Below, one piece after another: positions 45,011-57,889 of a stretch of DNA of 64,000 nt (within the stretch, counting starts at the first letter, position 1; every line of letters begins with the position of its first letter). Below the pieces are notes generated by a model. That model saw nothing but the letters and a program-made list of their open reading frames with translations, searched no databases and was not told the DNA's origin. The DNA is from Metallyticus violacea (Eukaryota; Arthropoda; Insecta; Mantodea; Metallyticidae), in NCBI GenBank assembly GCA_030762175.1, contig CM060843.1, forward strand, positions 115,962,869 through 116,026,868, read 5' to 3'. The position numbers and the translations under genes were made by a program.

Positions 45011-48000
45011 AAAGAACACCTAAACATATACAATCTCAAGCTGCGTAAACTAAAAGTATATGTAAAATTATATTCTGGGGTGTTGAACGATAAAAAATCA
45101 AAACACATGCGGCATTTCTAGTCATATTATACATATGTTAAACGTTCCTATAAATATCCTAAAAGTTAATTTGCTGTAATAATCATTAATGCAGTTATTA
45201 ACATCGACTGTTTAATTCTTTAGAAATCAATATAGGTATGAATTCAGATTTTCTTTGTACCTACCTCATTGTCACTTCATCCAGAACACTTTTTTCATAA
45301 TTAAACATTTGATACGATCCAGGTAAACCTTAATGATATCTTAATCATATTTTACGAATATGGGATAGAAAACAAAATTGTTAAAATTGTGTTTTAGGTA
45401 AACTTACGACATTTAATGTAGGGAAATCAGAAGTATTGCTAACCAGAGTTTATCAACATAAAATAACTTACTTTTAACTCTTTAGACAGCAGCAACTATT
45501 TACTTGGAAGTTTGAATTGTAAGAATTACATAAATTTGTAGTTTTTAGAATAGATGCAATATGAATGTATAGCCGTTTAAAATACATAATTCATACACTA
45601 AGCTAAGGTGTGTTTGAGAAACATTTTAATTGAATTAAATCCACTGGTTTGAAAGATATATAGTAAAAATAAGAGATAGAAAGCAATTGAAACATTCGGT
45701 ATATTATTCTATGTGAGGATTTTATTATTTTTTCCCCCTTTTTGGTTGGGTTTTACTGATTGGACCTTTAACTAAACTCATTTATGTTTCAATCCGTACG
45801 GCACTACAAAGTTCTAATGATTCAAAGTTAGGGATTAATGCTACGCAGTTTTAAAGCTAGTACATTCTTAGCTCGTTATTTTCAACTCTCTGCACTGGAG
45901 TGAATGTTTCGCCTAGAAAGCATACAAAGTAGAATGATGATCAATAAGAGTCTTTTTCCGATCCGGACGCAGTCACATTAATCGCCCCATTAGAAACGCC
46001 TCTTTGCGCCCCGGGCCGCTTACAACGGTATATTGAGGTTGAAGGAAGGAAATCGTTTTCCTGTGGAAAATGGCGGAAAGCGAAGCGATTTGGAGAAAAG
46101 TACGTGATATCCCTCTACATCCACTTTGCACTAAATTGTCTTCATTTATTATACAAGCGGGTCTTCTCTTTTCCCTTGATAAAACTCAATGACGCAAAGC
46201 ACTTTGTTAAACAGCACCTTTAGGCGCGTTTGAAATAGCAAATTGAGAAAGTAGCTATCAGTCGTAGCCAATTTCTCTGCTTTACTACTTCCGACTATTC
46301 GTTCTCCTTCAGGAGATGAAACGGAAGTGGGCTAAAATGTTCTACGGAAGAACAGCAAAAGGTTTATCAAATATCTCATGTTTTTCTTCTTTTGTTTCAA
46401 GTTACAACTAATGTGTGCTTCATAATTATTAAAAAAACTGGGAATTAACTAGAAGTAAAATATAATATAATACAGGCTAAAAGATAACATTGAATTCTGC
46501 TGACATTAATAGATGTTATTTCTGGCTCCGTCTGCAGCTAAGCGCAGCGTGCAATAATTGAAGGTCAAACAAACGCCCGAGACAGTCGCTGCTTGTTTTA
46601 AAGGATAGTAAACATTATTCCCTTGTTTCTATTATAAGAATTAACACAACTCAAGTCTTGTGTTACTACAAACTATTTGTATCCGTAACTTAGGTTATTA
46701 ATTACAGGGTACTATGAAGTAAATTTTACTGTTGTGTATTGTATTATAAATGTCATATTAGAAAAAGTAAAAATAAATTATACAGAATTAACCTCAATAC
46801 TGTGAAAAAAGGTAAAGAAAATACAAGAGCCGAAATTGGAAGAATTGCGACATCAGACTTGTTGCGAGTGAATGCAATTTTCATTAAATGACATTGGAAA
46901 TGTATAACTGCAGACCGAGAACACTTTAAAGCTCCTATAACACAAGATAGCACTCATTATGAAACAATATTGTATTGGTATACTATTGATCAAATTTATG
47001 CGAGTAGAAATCAGACAGAAATTTGCCAATCAATACAGTCGGCGACTGAAGTGACTTTGGCTCCCAAGCGGCTTGCAATCACCTGCGGACACTAAATCAA
47101 AAGAACTATCTGTAAAGTTTAGCCAAGGAAATAATACACATGTTTTGCCTGAAATTGCTGCAATAAATGTAGCAATATTTAAAAAAAAAGATACGGGTAT
47201 AAGGAAAATTTTAGAATTTAAAAATAAAACATAGCGCTAGTTTTCTATACATAAACTCGTAGTATATACTACCCGTTCATTACTGACATGGAGAAAGAGA
47301 TTCTGAACGAAAAGCATAGTAACGGATGTTTCAAAGTTTGGAAATGACGTTGGAATGAAATTTAAATTTATTAGGACATTTCTGTCATTATAAAAATCTA
47401 ACCAAGTTTTATAAATTAAAGTTAAAAAAATCCCAATTTTGAGTAAAGGAAATACTTTACACAGCAGTCGATCAACCCACTGTAGATAGAATTTAAGACT
47501 TAAAAAGAAAGATCGAAAAAAGATTTGATAAAATTTTAGGTGTGTCTATTTTTAGTGCTGGAAATGTCTGATTTATTTATTTATAATCACAGCATCTTCT
47601 CGTCATATTCTAGTAAAAATCAATAGCGAAATATTAGGTGTCTATTATACAAGTACTTTTATTTAGCTAAGCGACATCACTGTTAAAAGCCTAACTGCAC
47701 AAGTTGTAATCAAGTCAAAAGTTTACAGAACAAGCTCCAGCGAGCTGAAGTCATATCCTTTTCAAAGCTGTATTCTTTATAGGCAATGTGGTTAATAGCA
47801 CGGTTGATGCTACAATATTTAGGTAAGCAAAGTAATTCTACTTAATTGGCTCCTGATTTTGCGGTCTGTTACTGCATAAGCGCCGCGTTACTTACAGAGG
47901 AAATTAACGATGCCCGTATGCGATACTTAAAAGCATTTGGCATTTACTCAGCCGGTGGGTATATCGGCGTCAGTTAAGCAAATGAGCTACGTACGTGCTA

Positions 48001-48429
48001 TTTATGTTTAGTAAGTTCAAATTATTTTCAGAGATTCTTTTGTAAATTCCATTGCACGTTTGGAAATCGAAATCATGGGCTACAATATTATGTTATTTCA
48101 TTTACGATGTATTAGAATACAAGATTCACCCTGAACCATCTCTCAATAATCTGAAGTTTTTTTTTTGTTTTGTTTGTTTGTTTTTTTTTTCTCTCCCCAA
48201 AGGACAAGAATGAGTCAAATTTATAAACGCCACACTAGGAATTTTAAATTCATACATTGTTGGAATACCTCACAGTAGCTATTAAAAATAGTGCTGACTT
48301 GCTAGAAAATTGGAACGTATCAAGTATCGATCTGTGGTTAAACACTTGCAAACTGAATGGAATGTCTCCTTATGAAACTCATCAAGTAGTTATATAAGCC
48401 ATTTTACTGGTTTTTTTTTTTTTTTTTTG
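45011..48429. other. AT-rich stretch with a few GC-richer patches
   Basis: Patches at about 45955-46110, 46520-46590 and 47035-47100 are less AT-rich, but no frame in them is sustained or recognisable. T-rich low complexity at 48157-48192 and 48411-48428. Confidence 0.5.
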
Positions 48430-48770
48430 GTTTTGTCTTGTGGTCAGCTGTTGTCTGGAAGGTTCAACTTTCGATCTGCAGTACATCTTTAGACGTTTTC
48501 CAAGTTATGGGGTACTGGAATGAAGTACATTCAACCTCGTAAGGTCAACTGCCTACCTGAATGATAGAGAGGGATGGCGTCCTTTCATTTTGAGAGCCGC
48601 GTGATGACAACCGGTGGGGTGTCGGTGTGCTAATCACATGCCTCCCTTACCCTCTGCAATATTGCCCTCTACCAATGATGTTACAAGACGAAAGTAGGGG
48701 ATGCATGCGGTCGCTGCGGTTGGCCAAGTAAGACTCCAGGTGGAAAGAAAGAAAGTATCAGCTATTTTAA
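48430..48770. repeat. GC-richer block, probably an unidentified repeat
   Basis: Continuous GC-richer sequence between T-rich tracts and AT-rich DNA, with phrases such as GGGTACTGG-like GGGGTACTGGAATG, GAGAGCCGCGTGATGACAAC and GGTGGGGTGTCGGTGTGC. All frames carry stops. It ends near a GAAAGAAAGAAAG run at 48742. The poly-T at 48411-48428 on its left would be an A-tail if it is a minus-strand retroposon. I cannot assign a family. Confidence 0.3.
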
Positions 48771-48791
48771 TGGAATGAAGTGTCCCTTTAA

Positions 48792-49040
48792 ATGCAGCAA
48801 ATTGATGGTTTCGTAAGTTTAAATGTGCAAGAACATTCTGAGAAGACGATCATAGTGATAGAGAAAACAAATTTAATGTTTCAACATGAACGAGCAATTA
48901 TTAGGATTAAAACCCAACATCTAAAACATTTTCATGCGGAAAAACAGAAATGTGTTGACAGATTTGAGAGTGTGGATGAATACTACGATCCTGAGATCAA
49001 AATTCAAAGTAAGAAATTGAAAGAAAACGGATCTTCTTAA
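48792..49040 (+). CDS. Open frame of unknown nature, 82 codons
   Basis: Begins MQQIDGFVSLNVQEH and ends KKLKENGSS; hydrophilic and rich in Lys, Glu, His and Gln, unlike the hydrophobic chance frames elsewhere in the window, with a segment FESVDEYYDPEIK. It follows the GC-richer block at 48430-48770. No domain is recognisable and the start is simply the first ATG. It could be a fragment of a transposon protein or chance. Confidence 0.15.
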   Translation: MQQIDGFVSLNVQEHSEKTIIVIEKTNLMFQHERAIIRIKTQHLKHFHAEKQKCVDRFESVDEYYDPEIKIQSKKLKENGSS

Positions 49041-51110
49041 CTAAACAAAACCAGCATGCAACATAATTGCTGTCTGTTTTTGTCTGGGGTAAATGCAATG
49101 CTGCAGGAGCCTCCAGGACGGTCCAGACAACACGCGCTTCAAGTCACAAGATTTGTGTTGAATAAAACAAAGATGCAAAGTGCTGCTTATTCTCTAGATC
49201 TTCATGTCTAGATCTTCAGGTTGTTCCCAAAAGTGAAAGAAAATATTTGAGAGAGAAACATTTCGTACATTATAAAGTGAGGCTGTTAACAGTGAGATGC
49301 AGAAGTTGGCAACGTTTCTACCAGGAAGCTGTACAGCTGTTAAGTCATTTCTGGGAGAAGCGACTCAGTTTTACGTTAAAAATTGAGGTAAAGATAAAAA
49401 AAAAATCGCTAGAAATTGGTCAGAGGTAGAATATTTGGATCTATCCTCATAATGTCTAACTGCCGTTTATTAATATGCACTTGTTATTTCTTAAGAGAAG
49501 ATAACAGGATAAATTCTGAGAGAAGTTAAGAAACGTTAAAACTTTCGGAAAAGATTAAACTCTATAGTAACAAAAATAAAGAAGAACGGAATATTATATT
49601 CACCTTCAATGATTGTACGTGATGTCACGTAATAACTCATAATTGAATCTGTTTGCATTCAATATACTGAACTTTATATTGAACAAATCTACAAATAACT
49701 AAAAAATCATTACCATTATTAATAAGTTCTCATTAAACTAAATTGAATTATGATATTAAAAAAAATTCCCAACTCGGTAGTAAAGCTTATTGTAATTTCA
49801 TTTGTATATACTTTAATGTTTACTTTTGCGTGTTTTAATTTCCAATGGTAATATATAAACAGCTGTAATAACAGAAACATTGTATTTTGTATACGAAACA
49901 AATTGGAACCTCGCTTTCGTATGTTATTCTATTCTCTTATGCAGAAATCAAGCTTTGAATGTAATAAAAGTTTGGCAGTCAGAACTGCACTAAAATACGC
50001 TATACGCTATATACTAATATCTATGATAATCAAAATGTTATTTAGTGATTGTACATAGGTAGGAAAATACACTTTAAATTTGAACTAATTTGAGCATTTA
50101 ATCATATATCACGAATTTAATTATTTAGTAACATTTATAGAAAAATAACCACATTTCTAAGAAAACTAAATCTGCTATGATTAAAATGCTATATTTCAAT
50201 CTAATAGAGTTAACTGCATTCAAAATATTTAAAAACTTGCATACAAACATTAAGTTTAAAGTGTAACTAAAAACCCTAATTCATTTAGTTATTGAGAATA
50301 ATATGCAGATGCTATTTTAAGTCGTCGTTTGTGCTCTGGAGTACACTTTCAACTAAAACGAGCTAACAACGCAGTCGAACTGTAAATTTTATTTCCTCCA
50401 TGTTTATTTATTTGTTATCAGCACTGTGACCACTGGGATTCCCCTCTTTCCCACAATCGGCCACTAATCGTCACACCCTCCAGATCCCAGCAGGCTCGTA
50501 TCTTCGTGACTTTGCCACTCTGTGATAAAACCATAATAATTCCGCTTACTCTGGTTGTGCAGAAAATTAACAGTAGTTCTAGTACATTTAATGCGTGTTT
50601 ATAGCACAGCAACACAGATTTGTAACAGCCACTGCAGTAAGAGGCCGATAAGGGTCGCTGGAGAGTTTATTACCTTGAACAGTCCACGTTAAAGTTAGGA
50701 TTAAAAAAGTGAGAGGGAAACGAACAACTTGTACAATGAAAACAATGACATTTATTTCATCTTATATTAAAGTACCATAAAGATAGGAAAGTAAGCTCTG
50801 TATTTGTCATAACACTTTATCGATTTATTTAATCAGTTTAAAAATAATATGCTAAAAGTATTCTGTGATGTACAAATTAAATTTTATGCACATTATCTTC
50901 TCTTGCTATTTTCAGTTTTCTAAACAGGTACACCAATCGAAAGTAAAAATATTACCTTTTAAGCGCATTATTGAAACTTGTCAAATAGAGTAATTTCATG
51001 TGTTTATGTTTTTACTTTTGAGAGAACTGTGCATTATATACAGGGGATTTGCTTTTCTATCTTTTTTAAGCGTTGTATATCCCGTTAATTGCAACGGTAT
51101 TCGAAGCAAT
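49041..51110. other. AT-rich stretch, nothing recognised
   Basis: TCTAGATCTTCA occurs twice, 2 bp apart (49193-49204 and 49207-49218). A GC-richer patch at 50425-50530 has a 65-codon minus-strand frame without motifs. Confidence 0.55.
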
Positions 51111-51111
51111 G

Positions 51112-51690
51112 AACATCCGATACGAGTGACCAAAGTCATTAAGGCAAAGGATAGTGTGCGGGATATCTGGGGTTCTATTCTTACCAGGACCGTCCTCCCT
51201 GAATTAATTTTATATATTTATTTATTTTTAAATTTTTCCTTAATCTTCATAAATAGAAAATGCTAGAAAGGTACTTTAAGCTTAGGTCGTTTCCTTCCTT
51301 AAAAATATTCTTTCTCAAGTTATTATTTCATCTTCTGTATTGTCAGTAGGTCCTGGTAGTGTAGTGATAACCGTACGTGCCTTGTTGACTCAAGATCGTG
51401 GGTTGGATCCCAGCCAGTAATCGATGGATTTTTTCGTGCGTAAAAATTCTAAATATGACTTCCTTCGAAAGAGAAGTAAAACCATGGGTCCCGTGTTGTA
51501 GATTTACAGCACGTATAAGAGGAAAGAAGAGGCTTATGAGCAAAATTTGTCGGCCATTTCACGCCTTGAATTAAATGGGATTCTCATGTTAAACAACGTT
51601 CATAAAAAGCTAATAAACAAATAGCACTCGTCTAATAACAGTGTCCACCGCCTGTGATGCTTCAGCAGTCAAACATTATTAAAAAAAATG
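51112..51690 (+). mobile_element. SINE family B copy split by a SINE A copy (B7)
   Basis: First part, about 51112-51344: head CATCCGATACGAGTGACC, B-box GGGGTTCTATTCTTACC, CAGGACCGTCCTCCCTGA, a T/A-rich run, and TTAGGTCGTTTCCTTCC. The 3' block resumes after the inserted A11 at 51630: CAGTGTCCACCGCCTGTG, ATGCTTCAGCAG and an A-run at about 51681-51688. The break falls inside the 'CATCAGTGTCCACC' phrase of the family. Confidence 0.8.
51345..51618 (+). mobile_element. SINE family A copy nested in B7 (A11)
   Basis: Starts TAGGTCCTGGTAGTGTAGTG, B-box GTGGGTTGGATCCCAG, body TATGACTTCCTTCGAAAGAG and GCCATTTCACGCCTTGAA. The tail is rearranged: GATTCTCATGTTAAACAAC replaces the GCTGATGACCTGAGATGTTA block. 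The end runs CATAAAAAGCTAATAAACAA. No neat target duplication is visible, in part because about 10 extra bases separate it from the resumed B7. Confidence 0.84.
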
Positions 51691-52560
51691 AACAGCAGTA
51701 ATGAATGGAGTTCTTTTAAGTTACCTGTATGAGGAACCTTAGCTTCATATCCTGACTGAACCAGACCCATCTATTGGATATTGTCTATTAAGTAATTCAT
51801 CTGTATATTTCTTATATCATTACGGAATGTTTTTCCGCTTTGTGTCCTGAAATGTGTTGCACCTGAAGTAGATTTTCCTGTATCTTTGGAAGATGGGCTT
51901 TTTGCAGATATGATGGATATTTGAATAGTAAAAGTGCAGTTTTTTAAAAGACGAATAGTAAAAAGTTATTAACTAATATAATACTTAAATGTTCACTAGT
52001 GTATTCACAAATTAGATGCATTGTCACATAAAATAGAGCACAATATTTTGATCAAATAAATCCTCAGAAATGTGCTTGGTTACTTAAATGCATCCCGTGC
52101 ATTTTCCTTCACTCCTGGAATGGTGTTCCTCCGTTTGTCCAGTACAATTTTTTCATTTCATAAACATTTCGTCTCTGGTCTATAAAAATGTATATTATAA
52201 AAATTCTACATATTGTAATGTAGAATCAGTTGTTAGATTGTCACGTATGTTTAATTTAATCTCCATTGTTATAAGGTAAGTGACGAATTCTGTGAACTTT
52301 TTGGGTTAACTGTTTATGAAAGCATTATTTTCTCTTTCATAACTCTTACAGGTGTAACTAAGTTATGTAGTATTTACAATTAAAGATGTGAAAGGGCACA
52401 AAGAAAGGTTTAAATAAAAATAAAATGCAGCATTTATTTAGTGACGTTTTTGGCTTTTATTCTTTATAGCTTAAAACAAGAACAGTTTTCATTTGACAAT
52501 AAATGCCCTATTCAGTACTCAATTTGTGCTCGAATGAAAACGAAATAATACATATATATA
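51691..52560. other. AT-rich stretch, nothing recognised
   Basis: No gene or repeat recognised up to the hairpin at 52561; a short ATATATATATA run immediately precedes it. Confidence 0.55.
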
Positions 52561-52702
52561 TAATAAAAGTAGATAAAGATAAAACACTGAGAAAGAGTCA
52601 CACTTGAAATTGCTATATTTCGAACTAATAGCAATTAGTTCGAAATATAGCAATTTCAAGTGTCACTCTTTCTCAGTGTTTTAACTTTATCTACTTTTAT
52701 TA
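52561..52702. repeat. Long near-perfect inverted repeat (69-bp arms, 4-nt loop)
   Basis: Left arm 52561-52629, loop AGCA at 52630-52633, right arm 52634-52702. By direct comparison 67 of 69 positions pair; the mismatches are at arm positions 19 and 39. The arms contain no SINE, tRNA or transposase sequence I recognise. A short AT run lies on the left and a 48-bp (AT)n run 44 bp to the right. A transcript would form a long double-stranded stem. Confidence 0.95.
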
Positions 52703-52738
52703 TTAGTGTTAATTTGTTACATTGTTAATAGTGTTTCT

Positions 52739-52745
<7 letters not shown>

Positions 52746-52793
<48 letters not shown>
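52746..52793. repeat. AT dinucleotide microsatellite
   Basis: About 24 uninterrupted TA units following ATTTT, ending ATAATGCG. Confidence 0.95.
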
Positions 52794-52795
<2 letters not shown>

Positions 52796-52799
52796 GCGT

Positions 52800-53582
52800 A
52801 CTTGGGAACATGATGTTAAGAGGATCTTAGAGGGGTAAAGTTCATTTTCCCTTTTTGAAGCGCTGTAATGAAACAGGATAGGAAATAAAAGTCGTCACTT
52901 ATGTTTGTTTTAACACTTTTTAGTTTATTCCCATTAGATTATGATCAACAACAAAGCACTGGCTGGCTGAGGAATATTAAAAGTAACGAAAACAAACAAG
53001 TTTTTTATGAAATAACGGAGGTTAATAATGTGTTTTAATATCGCCGATTAATGATACAAAATGGGCATTTGATACGCTGGAGTGAGGGGGTCCCAAGAGT
53101 CTAAAGAGATAAATCTGCTCTAACAATACCAGCAGGAGTAATGAGATGGTACATGATGGCATATTGTAACACAGCGAAATTTTGTATGACATTGTGGTAG
53201 ATAATCCAGCTATTTGTGATCTGCAGGCTGTTCGATGTGTCTGTGCAAAAGTTGTGGCTCATAGTCAATAATATTATCTTTCTGAGATATATTTAGCTGA
53301 AAATTGAGACGATAGGTTATATAAGTATGCTTATTGCGGTTTTAAAGAAACGGATAAATAAGAGACAATAGGATTAAGGTAAAACTATTCTTGATTCATA
53401 AGTCGCAGTAATACATATTTTGATTTAGCATTTATAGAATTGCTCATATTTGTCGAGACGTAAATTATGTATTAAACAATTAAAACTAAAACTATTGGAA
53501 AAGTTATTTTAAAAAAGGAATAACTGAGGCGTACTGTATTTAATAGTGTCTCGTGGTAACTGAAAAAAAATTATTTATTTGG
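52800..53582. other. AT-rich stretch, nothing recognised
   Basis: No sustained frame and no match to the repeats of this window. Confidence 0.55.
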
Positions 53583-53805
53583 TTTAATTAAGAAAGTTTT
53601 TAACACCTCTGGTCATTAGTGTGCCTTTTAATTCAGGACGTGAAACGGCCGATAAGTTTTGCTTAGATGTCTCTTCTTTCAGGCTTGATCACGGGATCCT
53701 CGGTTTTAATTTTCTTCCGAAGGAAACCCCTAAAATATTCATCCAACTTGGTCGGGTTTAAACCCACGACCTTGGGTCTACCAGACTGCGAAGGTCTTTG
53801 AGACC
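53583..53805 (-). mobile_element. SINE family A, shortened old copy (A12)
   Basis: Tail TTTTTAACACCTCTGGTC, GGACGTGAAACGGCCG and CTTCTTTCAGGCTTGA are recognisable; then TTCTTATCGTGCCG and most of the CACGGGACCCACGGCTTTAC segment are deleted (TGATCACGGGATCCTCGG remains). The head is reduced to GGTCGGGTTTAAACCCACGA and CCTTGGGTCTACCAG. The A-box side is lost. The most degraded A copy in the window. Confidence 0.72.
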
Positions 53806-56800
53806 GTATATTGAGTTGTAAGTTCTTTCTAGCATTTGACCATAAACCGAAGTTCCAACTCACGCTCTGCACTCTTGTTACAGCCTACGACTGCGTAAAC
53901 GTTCAATAAGTGCCTGAAATATAAAGGCAACTTTAGCTTTTAGAGTTGTTCTCTGCAGTATAGAAACATGGAAATCTTTATCATTATATTATGTTACTAG
54001 ACCGCAAATTATTACCAATGATTGATTAGTCCCTAACCTATCAAACTACATTTTCTATCTCTTGGAAATGACGCCCCAGGGGCTGTAGCGTTGTAATCGT
54101 ACCGCTGACCGGCCTACTTGTTACGTGATACTTTTGAAATTTTCCCTATATTATCACTTTTTTACAGGAATTATAGAAGGAGCATTATAAATCTGTTAAA
54201 ATATGTACGGAATCTGTGACCTAATATGCTTATATCAATCATTTTGGCTGGTATGTTGCTCCTTGTGTGCAATTCTAATCTGTTAATTTATAACATTCAA
54301 ATATTACGTCATATGTCTGCATTGGTTTCTAATGACAGTGTTTCCTTATAGTCATCAAAGTTTCAATGCTATCAGAGCTATAGCCGGAAACTACTTTATA
54401 TAAGTACAATATTTCTGATTATTTTATGTAGAGGGTTTTTTTTGCCATTAAAACGTTGGTATTTTTTTGGTACATTACGAGAGAGCCTAAATAATATTGT
54501 TAAAATCAGTGTGTGAATAAATTACAAATGTGTTTATTTTGTTTTCTTATATGACTAGTATTGTGCATGTTTGTCTAGTTAAACTTTTATTTTTAGTTAA
54601 ATCATTCTTTTCAAACCTCGTGTGCTTGATGCACCATATAAGGAGGTTGTTCACTCTTATTTATCTTATGAATATACTTCAACAACGTAATATGTCTATA
54701 CGCTTTAGAGCTCAAATGATAGCAACTGAATTCTCTTGGGGTTTACCAAAGGAAGGAATGAATACAAAAACTGGCAACAGTATTTTTTACAAGGAATTAA
54801 ATGAACGCTCTAATGAGTGCTTGCCTTTAAGGCTTTTCATGGGTAAGAACAGACATTAGTAAGTTTTAAAAATCTGCTTTACTAGATGAAAGAATTTTTA
54901 CTTTAAAACGTTACAAACAGCTGATTATTATCACTACTTAATGAACACTCGCAAGCGGGTCCCAAAGCAATTCGTAACAGCTTATCTAAACTTGCTCATC
55001 ATATCTCACTTTCCTCCTTTCATTAACTCCACTCTCTCTGTATAACTTTAAGCAACTATAAACGGGCATTCGGATTACAGATCCTTGTCGGTTCCTTATG
55101 GAGTTTATCCATGTTTCACGGTAAAGTTCCCCGCTAGTATTTTGCCTTCTAAATAAGGGATGAAAACGTGATAATGCAGAACATGATACTCGAGGTTACC
55201 AGCTCTGCCTGGTATTCAGCGACAGCACGTCAAAACTCTTCCAGCTGAAAATGTTGCAAAACAAAAACCAAATCTCACGCAAGTTTTCCGGCAATGTAAA
55301 CGTGATACCTTTCATTGCATGTTGGTGAAATTAAAGCTCAAAGCAATGACTGTTTCATGCTAATCTCTTTTACATCAAGAGTTTTCCGCATAATGTACGC
55401 AACCTCCTATATATCGAATAGTATTCTGGAAGTTGATATGTTATATCCTCTGGGCTATATTACGTAAAATGACATTGTGCTCTATTCCATTAAATTGCAC
55501 TACGTGTATTAAACCCCAAGTCATAAGAACTCATTTCCAAAATCACATTTTACCAAGCTATGTAATGCCTGAGCAGTTCTATAGGACAAATCCATGACTC
55601 TGGATACAGGCAGGCACGATATGCTCACTGATTTAATGTATAGAATTGAGTAATAGTTAATGTCCCAAAAATATTTAATTTCTATGTTACATTTGGAGCT
55701 TCGTTCAATGAAACTTACACCTTTCATAAGCACTTTAAATCTCATATAGCGAATCAGCAATTTAAATTTATCCATTTCATTCAGTATTTTTAAAGGATAT
55801 CAAGATAATTATTTCCTCATTTTACCATTTATCTACTGAATGGACCGGTAATGAGTCATCCATTTAAAATCGGACAAAATAATACAATAAAACACACATT
55901 TAAATTACTTTAGTTTCCCTTTAATGCCAAAATTTAGTGTTGTGTAACATACTATTTATGTTATAGTTTATATTTTACATTGAGAAATATTTCGTGACTG
56001 AAGTTTTGGATTGGTTTTTAACAGAATGTACCTCTTTATACGTGTTATTTTTCCCAGATGTGTTCCTTTTATTAATAAATCAAAGCTTGATGATATACTT
56101 AAGGAGGAAACACGTGCTTTTATAGCGCTAACAAAGTTCCTATACTGCGGGTAAAGATCATTATATGACATTAAAAATAAGATGTACAAGCCATATAGTG
56201 GAATATCTCCTGCAGTACATTTTACACAAATAATATGCAAGTGCGTTTTCAGTAATACAAATAGGTTATAGAAAAAGATTGCGCCAAGGAGGATCATTTT
56301 ATCTTCATCATCAAGAACCTGTTATTGTTGCTAAATATGAACATTTGCAGGCTCTCAATGCATTTTGTGACAAATTTCAAATGTTCGTTTATAAATCTGT
56401 GGTACCATAAGTAAATAAATTACTGTTTTTTATGATTAAGAAAATCCAGGTGTAAAAGAATTAATAACCTATAACAAAATTAATTTTTATAACTCTTTAT
56501 ATGATTAAAAGTGTTATATATAACATGGTTTATTTGTAATTTAGAATAAATTTTAGTTCAAATATGTAGACTACAAAGAAAAAATAAATGAAACATTGTT
56601 ATAATATATATTTATTGTCATATACTTCCCCTTTGAAGTTCTTCCTTTTATGTATTTATTCGCATTACTGCCATTTACATTTATGTTTAATGAGCGTCAA
56701 ATATTTGATTTTGATAAAAATTGCAATATCTCATACTAATTTCTTAGATAGAATATTATTTGGTTGTGACATTCATAATACTGTGAAGTCTGTTTTAAAT

Positions 56801-57889
56801 ATTTCTGCAAAAATATTAAAATACAGACTTATTACTTTCCTTCCACATTAATCACACAGATATAATAGTTTTTATTGGCTAACAATATAGTAATTATTTT
56901 TGTTACTAAATCTATTTTGTAAATAAATTTTCTTTGAACTTTACTATATTTTATTGCATACTATAGGTAATAAAATTGTAATATAATCGATATTAGTTAT
57001 CTTTTGATTGTATTAAATACAGATATTGTATATTTAACAATGTTAATTCTCCCATTTATATTTTATGAATTAGTTTAACCATGAGATGGGCCTGCGCCAT
57101 TTTAAATAGACGGTACTCTTACATGTTTACATTGACATAAAATTGTTTGTTCCAGTCTTAAAGTGCAATACTATTTTTTATTTATTCGCCTGAAAAATAT
57201 AATTAATATGCGATTTATTCTGATATCTCTGCATCAGGCAATTGTGACCAATATAAGTTACTTAATATTTTACTTGTAATCATATATCAGAATAAGCATC
57301 TTTAATATCACCAATGGCAGAATAACTCTAAATATAACACTTCGTGTTTATCCTATTGCTTGGGAATAACTGAATCCATTTTATCAAACATTTTATTTCT
57401 TCACGCAAAAGAAAATTCTAAAAATCAATTTAGACATAGATAACAACCATTATTTTGTATAAATCTTCACTAATAACGATGCTCTTAAATGTAATGATTA
57501 ACAACTTTTTGCTAGTGCAGATCATAGAGAAAAAATCTTCGTTTTAGACTTTTACTGTGCTATAAAAATCAATGAAGCTGGACAAGGTTTTGAAGATATT
57601 CTGTGACAAAAAAAAAAACCATTGGGCCACCTAGAGTATATATATATTCAAAACACAATTTCATGTTCGAAAGTGGTACACACTATTACTTCAAGTCTTG
57701 TAGCAACACGATTTGGCTATTCATTCTACAGTGAAAAGTATCTAGTGAGATCATTGAACGCCTGTTGATGAAATGGATTTTGTTTGAAAGTTTAATTCTC
57801 GCGAAAATTCATCGGCAGAAAAGATAAGGCATGTCTATGGATACATTCACTTTTCATTTATTCTGAGCATTCAAATCCTTTCTCTAAAT
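53806..57889. other. AT-rich stretch, nothing recognised
   Basis: Includes a plus-strand 109-codon frame (54530-54859), a minus-strand 109-codon frame (55968-56297) and an 87-codon frame (56588-56851); all are rich in Ile, Leu, Phe and Tyr as expected from AT-rich non-coding DNA. Nothing conserved was recognised. Confidence 0.5.
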
